From contig CAJXRL010000113.1 in NCBI GenBank assembly GCA_913059105.1, positions 1 through 8,262 on the forward strand: 8,262 nt of DNA, in the 5' to 3' direction. Positions within the stretch are counted from its first letter, which is position 1; every line of letters starts with the position of its first letter. A program made the position numbers and the translations under genes. This DNA comes from an uncultured Flavobacteriales bacterium (GTDB lineage Bacteria > Bacteroidota > Bacteroidia > Flavobacteriales_E > Vicingaceae). Below the pieces are notes generated by a model. It was given only the letters and a program-made list of their open reading frames with translations. It was not told the origin of the DNA and made no database searches. Shown piece after piece: positions 1 through 6,920 of this stretch.

Positions 1-17
1 ATGTGTATAAGAGACAG
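1..17. other. Truncated Tn5/Nextera mosaic-end adapter (library artefact)
   Basis: These 17 bases equal the 19-bp hyperactive Tn5 mosaic end (AGATGTGTATAAGAGACAG) without its first AG. Genomic sequence begins at about base 18. A matching mosaic end in the opposite orientation, followed by primer sequence, closes the other end of the window, so this is untrimmed sequencing adapter and not a natural transposon end. It should be removed before any annotation is deposited. Confidence 0.96.
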
Positions 18-69
18 CTGTTATTTGTACTAATTGTAGTTAATTTTACAGCAGAAAAAATAAGTTTTT

Positions 70-1914
70 ATGACAAAAAAAGTCGAGGAAAAACAAGAAG
101 TAACCATCGTATTTGCCGGTGATTCTGGAGATGGAATTCAATTAACTGGAACTCAATTTACCAACACTAACGCATTGTATGGCAATGATATAAGCACGTT
201 TCCGGATTATCCCGCAGAAATTCGAGCACCACAAGGAACGCTTGCAGGGGTATCAGGATTTCAGTTAAAATTTGGAAGCATTGAAGTTGCTACGCCAGGA
301 GATGATTGCGATGTTTTAGTGGCGATGAATGCCGCAGCCTTCAAAGTCAATATTGCCAGATTGAAAAAACATGGCACCATTATTATCAATTCTGATGGTT
401 TTAATGCTAGAGATCTGAAATTGGCTGGTTACGAAAATAGCCCTTTAGATGATAAATCGTTGAATGATTATCGAACCATTCAGATAGACATTACCAAAAT
501 GACTCGTACTACTTTGGTGGATAGTGGTCTAGGTAAAAAGGAGATGGATCGTTCGAGAAATATGTTTGTACTTGGTTTTCTGTATTACATGTACAATAGA
601 AAATTGGAAGGAACGATTGAGTTCCTCAAACAAAAGTTTGCTAAAAAACCGGATTTAATTGAAGCCAACATAGGTGTGTTAAAAGCTGGATATCATTTTG
701 GAGATACAAGTGAAGTTTTCACTTCAAGATATAATGTTAAAGCGGCCAGTCTGCCAACTGGATCTTATCGAAACATCATGGGAAACCAAGCCGCTGCCTT
801 AGGCTTAATTGCTGCATCCCAAAAATCTGGCTTAGACTTATTCTACGGTTCATATCCTATTACTCCTGCATCAGACATTTTACACGAATTAGCGAAGCAC
901 AAAAATTTTGGTGTTCGATCGTTTCAAGCTGAAGACGAAATTGCAGCCATGTGTTCAGTCATTGGAGCTTCTTTTGGTGGAAAACTAGGTATAACGGCAT
1001 CGTCTGGACCGGGGATTGCTTTAAAAGGAGAAGCCATTGGATTGGGAATTATGTTAGAATTGCCAATGGTCATAGTAAATGTTCAACGTGGTGGCCCTTC
1101 TACAGGCTTGCCCCCTAAAACGGAACAAGCTGACTTGCTCCAAGCTTTTTATGGTAGAAATGGAGAAGCTCCGATGCCAATTGTTTCTGCTTCTACGCCA
1201 TCCGATTGTTTTAATGCGGCCTTCGAAGCGTGCAGAATTGCATTGGAACATATGACTCCTGTATTTTTACTTTCCGATGGATACATTGCAAATGGTTCAG
1301 AACCTTGGAAATTCCCAAAATCTGATGATTTACCAGCTATTACACCAAAATTTGTACCAGCTAAAACAGACGATGGAACATATCTTCCCTACAAACGAGA
1401 CAAAAATTTAGTTAGAGACTGGGCCTTACCCGGAATGAAAGGATATGAGCACAGAATTGGGGGATTAGAAAAAGAAATTGATACCGGAAATGTTTCTTAT
1501 GACCCGGATAACCATGAAAAAATGGTAAAAATTAGGGCAGAGAAAATTGCTAAAATAGCAGATAGCATTCCGCTTCAAAAAGTAAACAACGGTGCAGAAA
1601 AAGGGGAAGTTTTGATGCTTTCTTGGGGTTCAACATACGGAGTAGTAAAAACCGCCGTTAAAGAATGTAACGCAAAAGGAATGGCTGTTGGTCACATTCA
1701 TTTAACGTACCTCAACCCATTCCCTAAAAATTTAGCCGATTTATTAAAAAACTACGACCATATTATGGTTCCAGAAATAAACAATGGCCAATTGGTGAAA
1801 ATTATAAGGGACCAATTCTTAGTAGATGCAAAAGGTCTAAATAAAATAAAAGGGATTCCATTTTCGACTAAAGAAATTATTGAAGCCATTGAACAAAAAT
1901 TTGAAGGAGCATGA
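70..1914 (+). CDS. korA: 2-oxoglutarate (2-oxoacid):ferredoxin oxidoreductase, fused gamma/alpha subunit
   Basis: This is the large subunit of a cytoplasmic thiamine-diphosphate enzyme that converts 2-oxoglutarate (or a related 2-oxoacid), CoA and oxidised ferredoxin to acyl-CoA, CO2 and reduced ferredoxin. Residues about 10-205 form the gamma domain, with a glycine-rich GDSGDGIQ near residues 17-24. The alpha domain starts near GNQAAALG (238) and carries YPITP (262-266), a GPGIALK stretch and RGGPSTGLPPKTEQAD (340-355). The 614-residue length suits the fused bacterial form. P349 replaces the threonine I expect in GLPTKTEQ. The ATG at 70 has no clear Shine-Dalgarno, and bases 18-69 show no TAnnTTTG promoter box, so the promoter may lie off the contig. 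The stop overlaps the korB start (ATGA). Assignment to the family is secure; 2-oxoglutarate over other 2-oxoacids is inferred from the KorAB architecture, which lacks a separate ferredoxin-like delta subunit. Confidence 0.93.
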   Translation: MTKKVEEKQEVTIVFAGDSGDGIQLTGTQFTNTNALYGNDISTFPDYPAEIRAPQGTLAGVSGFQLKFGSIEVATPGDDCDVLVAMNAAAFKVNIARLKKHGTIIINSDGFNARDLKLAGYENSPLDDKSLNDYRTIQIDITKMTRTTLVDSGLGKKEMDRSRNMFVLGFLYYMYNRKLEGTIEFLKQKFAKKPDLIEANIGVLKAGYHFGDTSEVFTSRYNVKAASLPTGSYRNIMGNQAAALGLIAASQKSGLDLFYGSYPITPASDILHELAKHKNFGVRSFQAEDEIAAMCSVIGASFGGKLGITASSGPGIALKGEAIGLGIMLELPMVIVNVQRGGPSTGLPPKTEQADLLQAFYGRNGEAPMPIVSASTPSDCFNAAFEACRIALEHMTPVFLLSDGYIANGSEPWKFPKSDDLPAITPKFVPAKTDDGTYLPYKRDKNLVRDWALPGMKGYEHRIGGLEKEIDTGNVSYDPDNHEKMVKIRAEKIAKIADSIPLQKVNNGAEKGEVLMLSWGSTYGVVKTAVKECNAKGMAVGHIHLTYLNPFPKNLADLLKNYDHIMVPEINNGQLVKIIRDQFLVDAKGLNKIKGIPFSTKEIIEAIEQKFEGA

Positions 1915-2936
1915 GTGAAATACTAACTAAGCCGCTAACTGCAAAAGATTTTGCAACTGACCAGGATATAAGATGGTGTCCAGGTTGTGGAGATTATTCT
2001 GTTTTAAAACAAGTTCAATCTATCATGCCTGAATTAGGCAGAGAAAAAGAAGACGTTGTTTTCATTTCAGGTATAGGTTGCTCTTCTCGGTTTCCATATT
2101 ACATGAATACCTATGGTATGCACAGTATCCATGGCAGAGCTACCGCCATTGCGAGTGGTTTAAAAATTAGCAGACCAGAATTAAGTGTTTGGATTGTTAC
2201 TGGTGATGGGGACGCATTGTCCATTGGAGGTAATCACTTAATTCACATGATTCGAAGAAACTTCGATGTCAATGTTTTATTATTCAACAATGAAATTTAT
2301 GGTTTAACAAAAGGCCAATATTCTCCAACTTCTCCCGAAGGCACAGTGACCAAGTCAACTCCAATTGGAAGTTTAGATCACCCATTTAATCCATTAAAAT
2401 TATGCTTAGGAGCAGATTCTACTTTCATAGCTAGAACAATGGACAGAGACCCAAAGCACCAGCGAGAAATTTTATTAAGAGGTAGCCAGCATGTTGGAAC
2501 ATCCATGATTGAGATTTACCAAAACTGTAATGTTTTCAACGATGGAGCTTTTCAAGTATTTACAGATAAAGGATCTAAACTGCAAGAAACATTATTCTTA
2601 GAACAGGGGAAACCTTTAATTTTTGGAGTAGAAAGGGAAAAGGCAATTGCTCTGGATGGTTCCACTCCTAGAATTATAAATGTAGCTGAAGCAAATGAAG
2701 GCGAGCTTTTAATACACGATGAAAGCAATCGTTTTCAAGCACAACTGTTAACTAGCTTTTTCGATGATCCAAAAGCAGAAGGACACTTACCAAGACCGTT
2801 TGGAGTGTTTTATGCAGAAGAAAGACATCGCTATGAAGAAGCAATGGAGGAACAAATTAAAATGGCAACGAAGATAAAGGGAAAAGGAAATCTTGACCAA
2901 TTATTAAGCGGCAGCAATGTTTGGGAGGTAGACTAA
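1911..2936 (+). CDS. korB: 2-oxoglutarate (2-oxoacid):ferredoxin oxidoreductase, beta subunit
   Basis: This is the catalytic partner of KorA; it binds thiamine diphosphate and the [4Fe-4S] cluster that passes electrons to ferredoxin. The CPGCG motif gives C23 and C26, GIGCSSR gives C57 and YQNCNVFN gives C206, which together match the four cluster ligands of this family. The ThDP/Mg site is visible as GDGDALSIGGNH (98-109) followed by NNEIYGLTKGQ (126-136). The 341-residue length is normal for the two-subunit KorAB type, with a C-terminal extension after about residue 210. Its ATG overlaps the korA TGA by 4 bp. An AAGGAG at 1904-1909 sits only one base before the ATG, too close for a standard Shine-Dalgarno, so coupled translation with korA is likely. 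No ferredoxin gene is visible nearby. The bidirectional hairpin terminator begins 57 bp after the stop. Confidence 0.93.
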   Translation: MSEILTKPLTAKDFATDQDIRWCPGCGDYSVLKQVQSIMPELGREKEDVVFISGIGCSSRFPYYMNTYGMHSIHGRATAIASGLKISRPELSVWIVTGDGDALSIGGNHLIHMIRRNFDVNVLLFNNEIYGLTKGQYSPTSPEGTVTKSTPIGSLDHPFNPLKLCLGADSTFIARTMDRDPKHQREILLRGSQHVGTSMIEIYQNCNVFNDGAFQVFTDKGSKLQETLFLEQGKPLIFGVEREKAIALDGSTPRIINVAEANEGELLIHDESNRFQAQLLTSFFDDPKAEGHLPRPFGVFYAEERHRYEEAMEEQIKMATKIKGKGNLDQLLSGSNVWEVD

Positions 2937-2962
2937 AAATAATTCTCATTGCTTTGTAAGAA

Positions 2963-2977
2963 AGTCACATTGTGACT
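2963..2977. repeat. Short inverted repeat after korB
   Basis: AGTCACA (2963-2969) and TGTGACT (2971-2977) are perfect reverse complements around a single T, so a 6-bp stem with a 3-base loop could form. It lies 26 bp after the korB stop and 16 bp before the large terminator. The half-sites are in the reverse order to a CRP/FNR-type TGTGA-N6-TCACA site, and no gene start follows it, so an operator role is not supported. It may simply add structure to the 3' end of the korAB mRNA. Confidence 0.35.
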
Positions 2978-2993
2978 ACCGGAGTAAAGTTTT

Positions 2994-3044
2994 AGTAAAA
3001 GAAAGCCCCAAGTAAATCTAATTTACTTGGGGCTTTCTTTTACT
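2994..3044. terminator. Bidirectional intrinsic terminator between korB and accC
   Basis: Bases 2994-3017 and 3021-3044 are perfect reverse complements, giving a 24-bp stem with a 3-base loop (CTA). The core is GAAAGCCCC paired with GGGGCTTTC, and each arm ends in CTTTCTTTTACT when read outward, so a U-rich run follows the GC core on either strand. It lies in a convergent gap, 57 bp after the korB stop and 16 bp after the accC stop (read on the minus strand), which is where a shared terminator is expected. Confidence 0.9.
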
Positions 3045-3060
3045 TCTTATTTATTCAATT

Positions 3061-4410
3061 CTAATCTTTTGGAGCCTTATATTCAAAAGTTTCCATGAAC
3101 TTAGTTGTACATTGTCCATTTCTAAATAAAGGATCTTTCATCAATTGAATATGAAAGGGAATCGTTGTTTTAATCCCTTCAATAATATACTCGCTCAAAG
3201 CTCTTTCCATTTTCAAAATTGCCTCTTCTCGTGTTTGAGCAACAGTAATCAATTTCGAAATCATCGAATCGTAGTAAGGAGGAATCGTATAGCCAGCGTA
3301 AACATGAGTATCTATTCTAATTCCATGACCTCCTGGAGCATGGTAGGTGGTAATATTCCCTGGGCTTGGTCTAAAGTCATTCTGAGGATCTTCAGCATTT
3401 ATTCTACACTGAATGGCATGCATTTTAGGTTCATAATTCTTACCTGAAATTTTCTTCCCCGCAGCAATTTTAATTTGCTCTTTAATCAAATCAAAACCTA
3501 TTACTTCTTCCGTAATGGTATGCTCAACTTGAATACGAGTATTCATTTCCATAAAATAGAAATTCCGGTCTTTGTCTACCAAAAACTCCACAGTACCAAC
3601 ACCTTCGTATTTAACAGCAGCCGCAGCTTTTACACTAGCTTCACCCATCGCCTTTCTCAACTTAGTAGTCATGAAAGGTGATGGAGTTTCTTCTACTAAT
3701 TTTTGGTGTCTTCTTTGAATAGAGCAATCTCTTTCAGACATATGACAATAATGGCCAAACTGATCTCCTGCAACTTGAATTTCAATATGGCGAGGCTCTT
3801 CAATATACTTCTCCATGTACATCCCATCGTTACCGAATGCTGCCAAGGACTCTTGACGAGCACTTTCCCAAGCAGTTTCCATTCCGCCTTCAGCACGAAT
3901 AATTCTCATCCCTTTACCTCCGCCTCCTGCGGTAGCTTTCATCATTACGGGATATCCAATTTTCTTGGCAGAATCTTTTGCATGTTGCAAATCTTTCATT
4001 AATCCCTCTACACCTGGCACTGTTGGAACTCCAGCTTTGATCATTGTGGCTTTGGCAGAAGCTTTATCCCCCATACCATCAATCATTTCTGGAGAAGCAC
4101 CAATGAATTTTATATCATGCTCTGCGCAAATTTTTGAAAACTTTGCGTTCTCTGATAAAAACCCATATCCAGGATGAATTGCGTCCGCATTCGTAATTTC
4201 TGCAGCTGCAATGATATTGGTTATTTTCAAATACGAGTCCGTACTTGAAGGAGGCCCAATACACACTGCTTCATCGGCAAATCGAACATGTAAACTATCA
4301 GCATCAGCAGTAGAATAAACAGCTACCGTTTTAATGCCCATTTCTTTACATGTACGAATTACCCGCAGAGCAATCTCTCCTCTATTGGCAATTAATATTT
4401 TCTTAAACAT
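3061..4410 (-). CDS. accC: Acetyl-CoA carboxylase, biotin carboxylase subunit
   Basis: This is the ATP-grasp subunit that carboxylates the biotin of AccB using ATP and bicarbonate, the first half-reaction of malonyl-CoA synthesis in the cytoplasm. Its 449 residues equal the E. coli length. Visible landmarks are KILIANRGEIA (4-14), HPGYGFLSEN (79-88), K116, K158 with the glycine loop GGGGKGMR (162-169), MEKYIEEPRHIEIQV (199-213), HMSERDCSIQRRHQK (223-237), and the catalytic/metal segment MEMNTRIQVEH (287-297) followed by RINAED (336-341). One oddity is T298, where biotin carboxylases normally have proline (QVEHP). The gene starts 32 bp after the accB stop with no strong Shine-Dalgarno and ends 16 bp before the shared terminator, so it is the last gene of its operon. 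The carboxyltransferase genes accA and accD are not in the window. Similarity to pyruvate or propionyl carboxylase BC domains exists, but the stand-alone length and the accB neighbour favour AccC. Confidence 0.95.
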   Translation of the reverse strand: MFKKILIANRGEIALRVIRTCKEMGIKTVAVYSTADADSLHVRFADEAVCIGPPSSTDSYLKITNIIAAAEITNADAIHPGYGFLSENAKFSKICAEHDIKFIGASPEMIDGMGDKASAKATMIKAGVPTVPGVEGLMKDLQHAKDSAKKIGYPVMMKATAGGGGKGMRIIRAEGGMETAWESARQESLAAFGNDGMYMEKYIEEPRHIEIQVAGDQFGHYCHMSERDCSIQRRHQKLVEETPSPFMTTKLRKAMGEASVKAAAAVKYEGVGTVEFLVDKDRNFYFMEMNTRIQVEHTITEEVIGFDLIKEQIKIAAGKKISGKNYEPKMHAIQCRINAEDPQNDFRPSPGNITTYHAPGGHGIRIDTHVYAGYTIPPYYDSMISKLITVAQTREEAILKMERALSEYIIEGIKTTIPFHIQLMKDPLFRNGQCTTKFMETFEYKAPKD

Positions 4411-4442
4411 ATTTCTACGTGTTAAATGAAAAGAAACAGGAA

Positions 4443-4961
4443 TTAACCTGCTGGATCAACTAAAAATAGCACTTGGTCGTACTCAACTGGAGTGATATCA
4501 TCAACCAATACTTTCACAATTTTCCCGCTTATTTCACTTTCTATTTCGTTGAATAATTTCATTGCTTCAATTACACAAACTGTGTCACCTTCGCCAATTA
4601 CATCCCCAACCTTTGCAAACTCAGCTTTATCAGGCGATGGTTTTCTATAAAATGTTCCAATCATTGGTGATTTAATTTCAATGTAATTGGCATTTTCATC
4701 TTCTTGAGGTGCAGCCGTTGTAGGTGCCGCTGTTGCTGGCGCAGCAGCCATCGGCATTTGAGCCGGCATTGTTTGTTGCATTTGAGCTGGTATCATTTGA
4801 TGTGTTACCACTTGCTGCGGAGCAATAGACTCAATACCTCTTCCTTTTCTATAAGGAGGAGTCTTAATATTAATTTTAAAATCTTTGTGCTCTATTTCAA
4901 CTTCACTTACACCTGACTTTGAAATAAACTTTATCAGTTCTTGAATTTCACTAACTTTCAT
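4443..4961 (-). CDS. accB: Acetyl-CoA carboxylase, biotin carboxyl carrier protein
   Basis: This small protein carries the covalently bound biotin that shuttles CO2 from biotin carboxylase to the carboxyltransferase. The N-terminal part (about 1-45) has the usual helix and EIEHKDFKINIK segment. Residues 56-86 form a flexible linker rich in Ala, Pro, Met and Gln in which PAQM occurs twice. The biotinyl domain covers about 93-172 with IKSPMIGTFYRKPSP (96-110) and EAMK (132-135), so K135 is the predicted biotinylation site. The 172-residue length is slightly above the E. coli protein because of the linker. It is flanked by fabH 59 bp upstream and accC 32 bp downstream on the same strand, consistent with co-transcription. 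The ATG at 4961 is the natural start because it gives the family N-terminus (MKVSEIQELIKFI). Confidence 0.95.
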   Translation of the reverse strand: MKVSEIQELIKFISKSGVSEVEIEHKDFKINIKTPPYRKGRGIESIAPQQVVTHQMIPAQMQQTMPAQMPMAAAPATAAPTTAAPQEDENANYIEIKSPMIGTFYRKPSPDKAEFAKVGDVIGEGDTVCVIEAMKLFNEIESEISGKIVKVLVDDITPVEYDQVLFLVDPAG

Positions 4962-5020
4962 AGGTCGTAATTCTTAATTTATGTCGTTAAATTTATTAAA
5001 TATCTTGAAAAGTACAATAA

Positions 5021-6019
5021 TTACTTACTATCGTAGGCCCACTTTAAATAAATAGCCCCCCAAGTAAACCCTCCACCAAAAGCAGAAAGAATTAGATTAT
5101 CCCCTTTTTTAAGTTGTTTCTCCCATTCCCATAAACAAAGAGGAATAGTTCCGCTAGTAGTATTGCCATATTTTTCAATATTCAGCATCACTTTATCTGA
5201 ACCTACTCCCATTCGACGGGCAGTGGCATCAATTATTCTTTTATTTGCTTGGTGCGGAACTAAGAAACGAATATCATCGCTACCTAAGTTATTTCGTTCC
5301 ATTACCTCTGCTGAGACATCTGCCATATTTGTTACAGCAAATTTGAAAACAGCTTTTCCTTCTTGGTAAATAAAATGCTCTTTTGCATCAACTGTGGCAT
5401 GACTTGCTGGTTTTACAGAACCTCCAGCTTTTTGATGTAAATGTACTCTACCTGAACCGTCACTTTTCATAATGGTATCCATTATTCCAAGATCTTCTTC
5501 AGTTGGTTCTAACAATACGGCACCACAACCATCACCAAAAATAATACAAGTCTCACGATCTGTGTAGTCTACAATAGATGACATCTTATCTGCACCAACT
5601 ACTACTACTTTTTTACAAGCGCCAGATTCAATATACTTTGACGCTGTTGTAACTCCGTATAAAAAACCAGAGCATGCTGCCATCAAGTCAAAACCAAAAG
5701 CATTTTTTGCTCCGATTTTATCGGTAATAATGTTTGCTGTAGCTGGAAAAACTAAATCTGGAGTAACCGTGCAACAAATCAACAAATCAATTTCATCTGC
5801 AGAAATGCCTCTTTTTTTCAACAGCTCGTTCACAGCTTCAACAGCCATATCAGAAGTTCCAAGGCCTTCACCTTTTAATATTCTCCTCTCCTTAATACCT
5901 GTTCTTGAAGTTATCCACTCATCATTTGTGTCAACCAAAGTTTCCAACACTTTGTTGGTCAACTTATATTCAGGAACGTAACCTCCAACTGAAGTTACTG
6001 CTGCTCGGATTTTACCCAT
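5021..6019 (-). CDS. fabH: 3-oxoacyl-ACP synthase III (KAS III)
   Basis: FabH condenses an acyl-CoA primer (acetyl-CoA or branched-chain acyl-CoA) with malonyl-ACP to start fatty-acid synthesis. The thiolase-fold triad is complete: C116 in DLMAACSGFLYG, H256 in LVPHQANKRI and N286 in EKYGNTTSGT. W35 and R39 (DEWITSRTGIKER) match the CoA-binding positions, and the C-terminus has LSAFGGGFTWGA. The 332-residue length is standard. It stands upstream of accB and accC, the genes that lead to its malonyl substrate. A 149-bp gap with a terminator-like hairpin separates it from rpmF, so it may head its own transcription unit; I found no perfect TAnnTTTG box in the gap. Start ATG at 6019 has no Shine-Dalgarno but gives the expected N-terminus. 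Primer preference cannot be read from the sequence; Bacteroidota often use branched primers. Confidence 0.95.
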   Translation of the reverse strand: MGKIRAAVTSVGGYVPEYKLTNKVLETLVDTNDEWITSRTGIKERRILKGEGLGTSDMAVEAVNELLKKRGISADEIDLLICCTVTPDLVFPATANIITDKIGAKNAFGFDLMAACSGFLYGVTTASKYIESGACKKVVVVGADKMSSIVDYTDRETCIIFGDGCGAVLLEPTEEDLGIMDTIMKSDGSGRVHLHQKAGGSVKPASHATVDAKEHFIYQEGKAVFKFAVTNMADVSAEVMERNNLGSDDIRFLVPHQANKRIIDATARRMGVGSDKVMLNIEKYGNTTSGTIPLCLWEWEKQLKKGDNLILSAFGGGFTWGAIYLKWAYDSK

Positions 6020-6090
6020 TCTGCTATTATAAATGCTTTTAAGTGGCTAATGTACTGCATTCTTAGAAGTAATAAAAGCCCAAAGCAATA

Positions 6091-6108
6091 AGCTTTTCAA
6101 TAAAAGCT
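6091..6108. repeat. Hairpin-forming inverted repeat in the fabH leader
   Basis: AGCTTTT (6091-6097) and AAAAGCT (6102-6108) are perfect reverse complements with a 4-base loop. In the direction of fabH transcription this hairpin follows the terminator-like hairpin at 6119-6148 after 10 bases and precedes the fabH ATG by about 70 bases. The sequence AATAAAAGC also occurs twice (6071-6079 and 6100-6108 less its last base), so alternative pairings are possible. The stem is AT-rich and weak; a regulatory role is only a possibility. Confidence 0.35.
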
Positions 6109-6118
6109 GTTAAAAACA

Positions 6119-6148
6119 AAAGGTGAACTACTTGCGTAATCCACCTTT
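6119..6148 (-). terminator. Intrinsic terminator or attenuator after rpmF
   Basis: Read on the minus strand, AAAGGTGGATTAC (6148-6136) pairs with GTAGTTCACCTTT (6131-6119) over 13 bp, with two G-U wobbles, around a GCAA loop of the stable GNRA type (6135-6132). The 3' arm runs straight into TTTTGTTTTT, a good U tract. It begins 20 bases after the rpmF stop. That is the classical form of a Rho-independent terminator and would at least partly separate pdxA/DUF177/rpmF from fabH-accB-accC. Partial read-through (attenuation) cannot be excluded. Confidence 0.75.
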
Positions 6149-6168
6149 AAAAATTTTTTATGATAAGA

Positions 6169-6357
6169 TTAAGCCTCAGCTTTTTCCATCACTACTTTAC
6201 CTTTATAATAAAGTTTTCCTTCATACCAATGAGCCCTATGGTATAAGTGCGGCATGCCGGTTGTTGGACAAGTTGCAATTGTTGGAGCCTCAGCTTTGTA
6301 GTGAGTTCTTCTCTTATCTCTTCTTGTCTTGGATATCTTTCGTTTAGGATGCGCCAT
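6169..6357 (-). CDS. rpmF: 50S ribosomal protein L32
   Basis: This is a 62-residue basic protein of the large ribosomal subunit. The N-terminus MAHPKRKISKTRRDKRRTHY is the L32 signature and closely resembles flavobacterial forms. The central part ATCPTTGMPHLYHRAHWYEG keeps one cysteine (C30), where zinc-binding L32 proteins have CPxCG and a second cysteine pair, so this is a zinc-independent (C-minus) version. It sits 12 bp after the DUF177 stop, the pairing seen across many bacteria, and is followed after 20 bp by a terminator-like hairpin. There is little Shine-Dalgarno signal before the ATG. The short gap suggests translation coupled to DUF177. Confidence 0.96.
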   Translation of the reverse strand: MAHPKRKISKTRRDKRRTHYKAEAPTIATCPTTGMPHLYHRAHWYEGKLYYKGKVVMEKAEA

Positions 6358-6369
6358 AATCTTATTTTT

Positions 6370-6894
6370 TTATTCGCTTTTATCTTTTATTTTTGATAAA
6401 GCAGCCCATCTTGGGTCTACCTCTTTACTTTCTTGTTTCGTTGTAAGCTTTTCTAATTGCTTAATAAATTCAGGATTACAATCATTTTTCTTTTCATGCT
6501 TCACTTTCGTTGGCAATAACATGTGAGTGAATTGGTATACGTCACTTGTTAAATCCAATTCAAATTCTGAAGGCGAAATCACTGTAATTTCATCCGTCTC
6601 ATTGTATGTAGTTTCTCCAAACTTAACAATCAAACTTTCCTCCCCTTTCACTTTAATTGTCAACGGTTCTAAACATCGGTCACAATTTGCAGTAATTTTT
6701 CCTTTTAATTTTAAGTAAATATTGAAATGATTTTTTTTCTTTTCAAATTTAACTTTAATCTTAAAGTTCCCTTTTTCTATTATTGAGTAATCAAATTGCT
6801 CAAAGAACGTCGAATCTATTTCAAATTCAAACTGATGAATTCCTTCGTTTAATCCTGCAAAGGGAATTATCAACTGTTTTTTCTCTTTCTTCAT
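6370..6894 (-). CDS. DUF177 / YceD family protein linked to 23S rRNA accumulation
   Basis: This 174-residue protein belongs to the DUF177 (YceD) family. The diagnostic motif is NCDRCLEP, giving C71 and C74 spaced CxxC, followed by a beta-rich segment (IKVKGEESLIVKFG), an acidic stretch with DEITVI, and the C-terminal DPRWAALSKIKD that ends most members. Family members in E. coli and plants (DCL) are needed for normal 23S rRNA levels or processing; the exact biochemistry is not settled, and the role here is inferred from family and from the adjacent rpmF. Another cysteine occurs in KKNDCNPEF. The start at 6894 is preceded by GGAAGG about six bases upstream, one of the better Shine-Dalgarno-like sites in the window, and by a candidate -7 box at 6921-6928. 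It lies 56 bp after pdxA. Confidence 0.85.
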   Translation of the reverse strand: MKKEKKQLIIPFAGLNEGIHQFEFEIDSTFFEQFDYSIIEKGNFKIKVKFEKKKNHFNIYLKLKGKITANCDRCLEPLTIKVKGEESLIVKFGETTYNETDEITVISPSEFELDLTSDVYQFTHMLLPTKVKHEKKNDCNPEFIKQLEKLTTKQESKEVDPRWAALSKIKDKSE

Positions 6895-6920
6895 CTTTAC
6901 CTTCCCAAAAAAGAAGTCGG

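Noticed and set aside
1054..1251. Minus-strand frame inside korA
   Set aside because: It overlaps the conserved RGGPSTG region of korA and has no recognisable features.
2963..2977. CRP/FNR-type operator at AGTCACATTGTGACT
   Set aside because: The half-sites face the wrong way for TGTGA-N6-TCACA, the spacing is one base, and the site is downstream of korB in a convergent gap with no promoter to control.
3145..4177. Several + strand open frames (3145-3447, 3475-3681, 3703-4002, 3965-4177) and a minus frame at 3696-3896
   Set aside because: They lie wholly inside accC, whose product has every biotin carboxylase motif; their translations show no family features and no start signals.
4704..4916. 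Plus-strand frame rich in Cys and Arg opposite accB
   Set aside because: It is the antisense reading of the Ala/Pro/Gln linker codons of accB; the composition is explained by that low-complexity region.
5163..5981. Plus-strand frames at 5163-5369 and 5730-5981
   Set aside because: Both are antisense shadows of fabH, which is complete with its catalytic Cys, His and Asn.
6123..6718. Plus-strand frames 6123-6347, 6329-6526 and 6527-6718, some with hydrophobic runs
   Set aside because: They are opposite rpmF and DUF177; the hydrophobic look comes from antisense reading of Lys/Glu-rich codons (AAA/GAA gives Phe).
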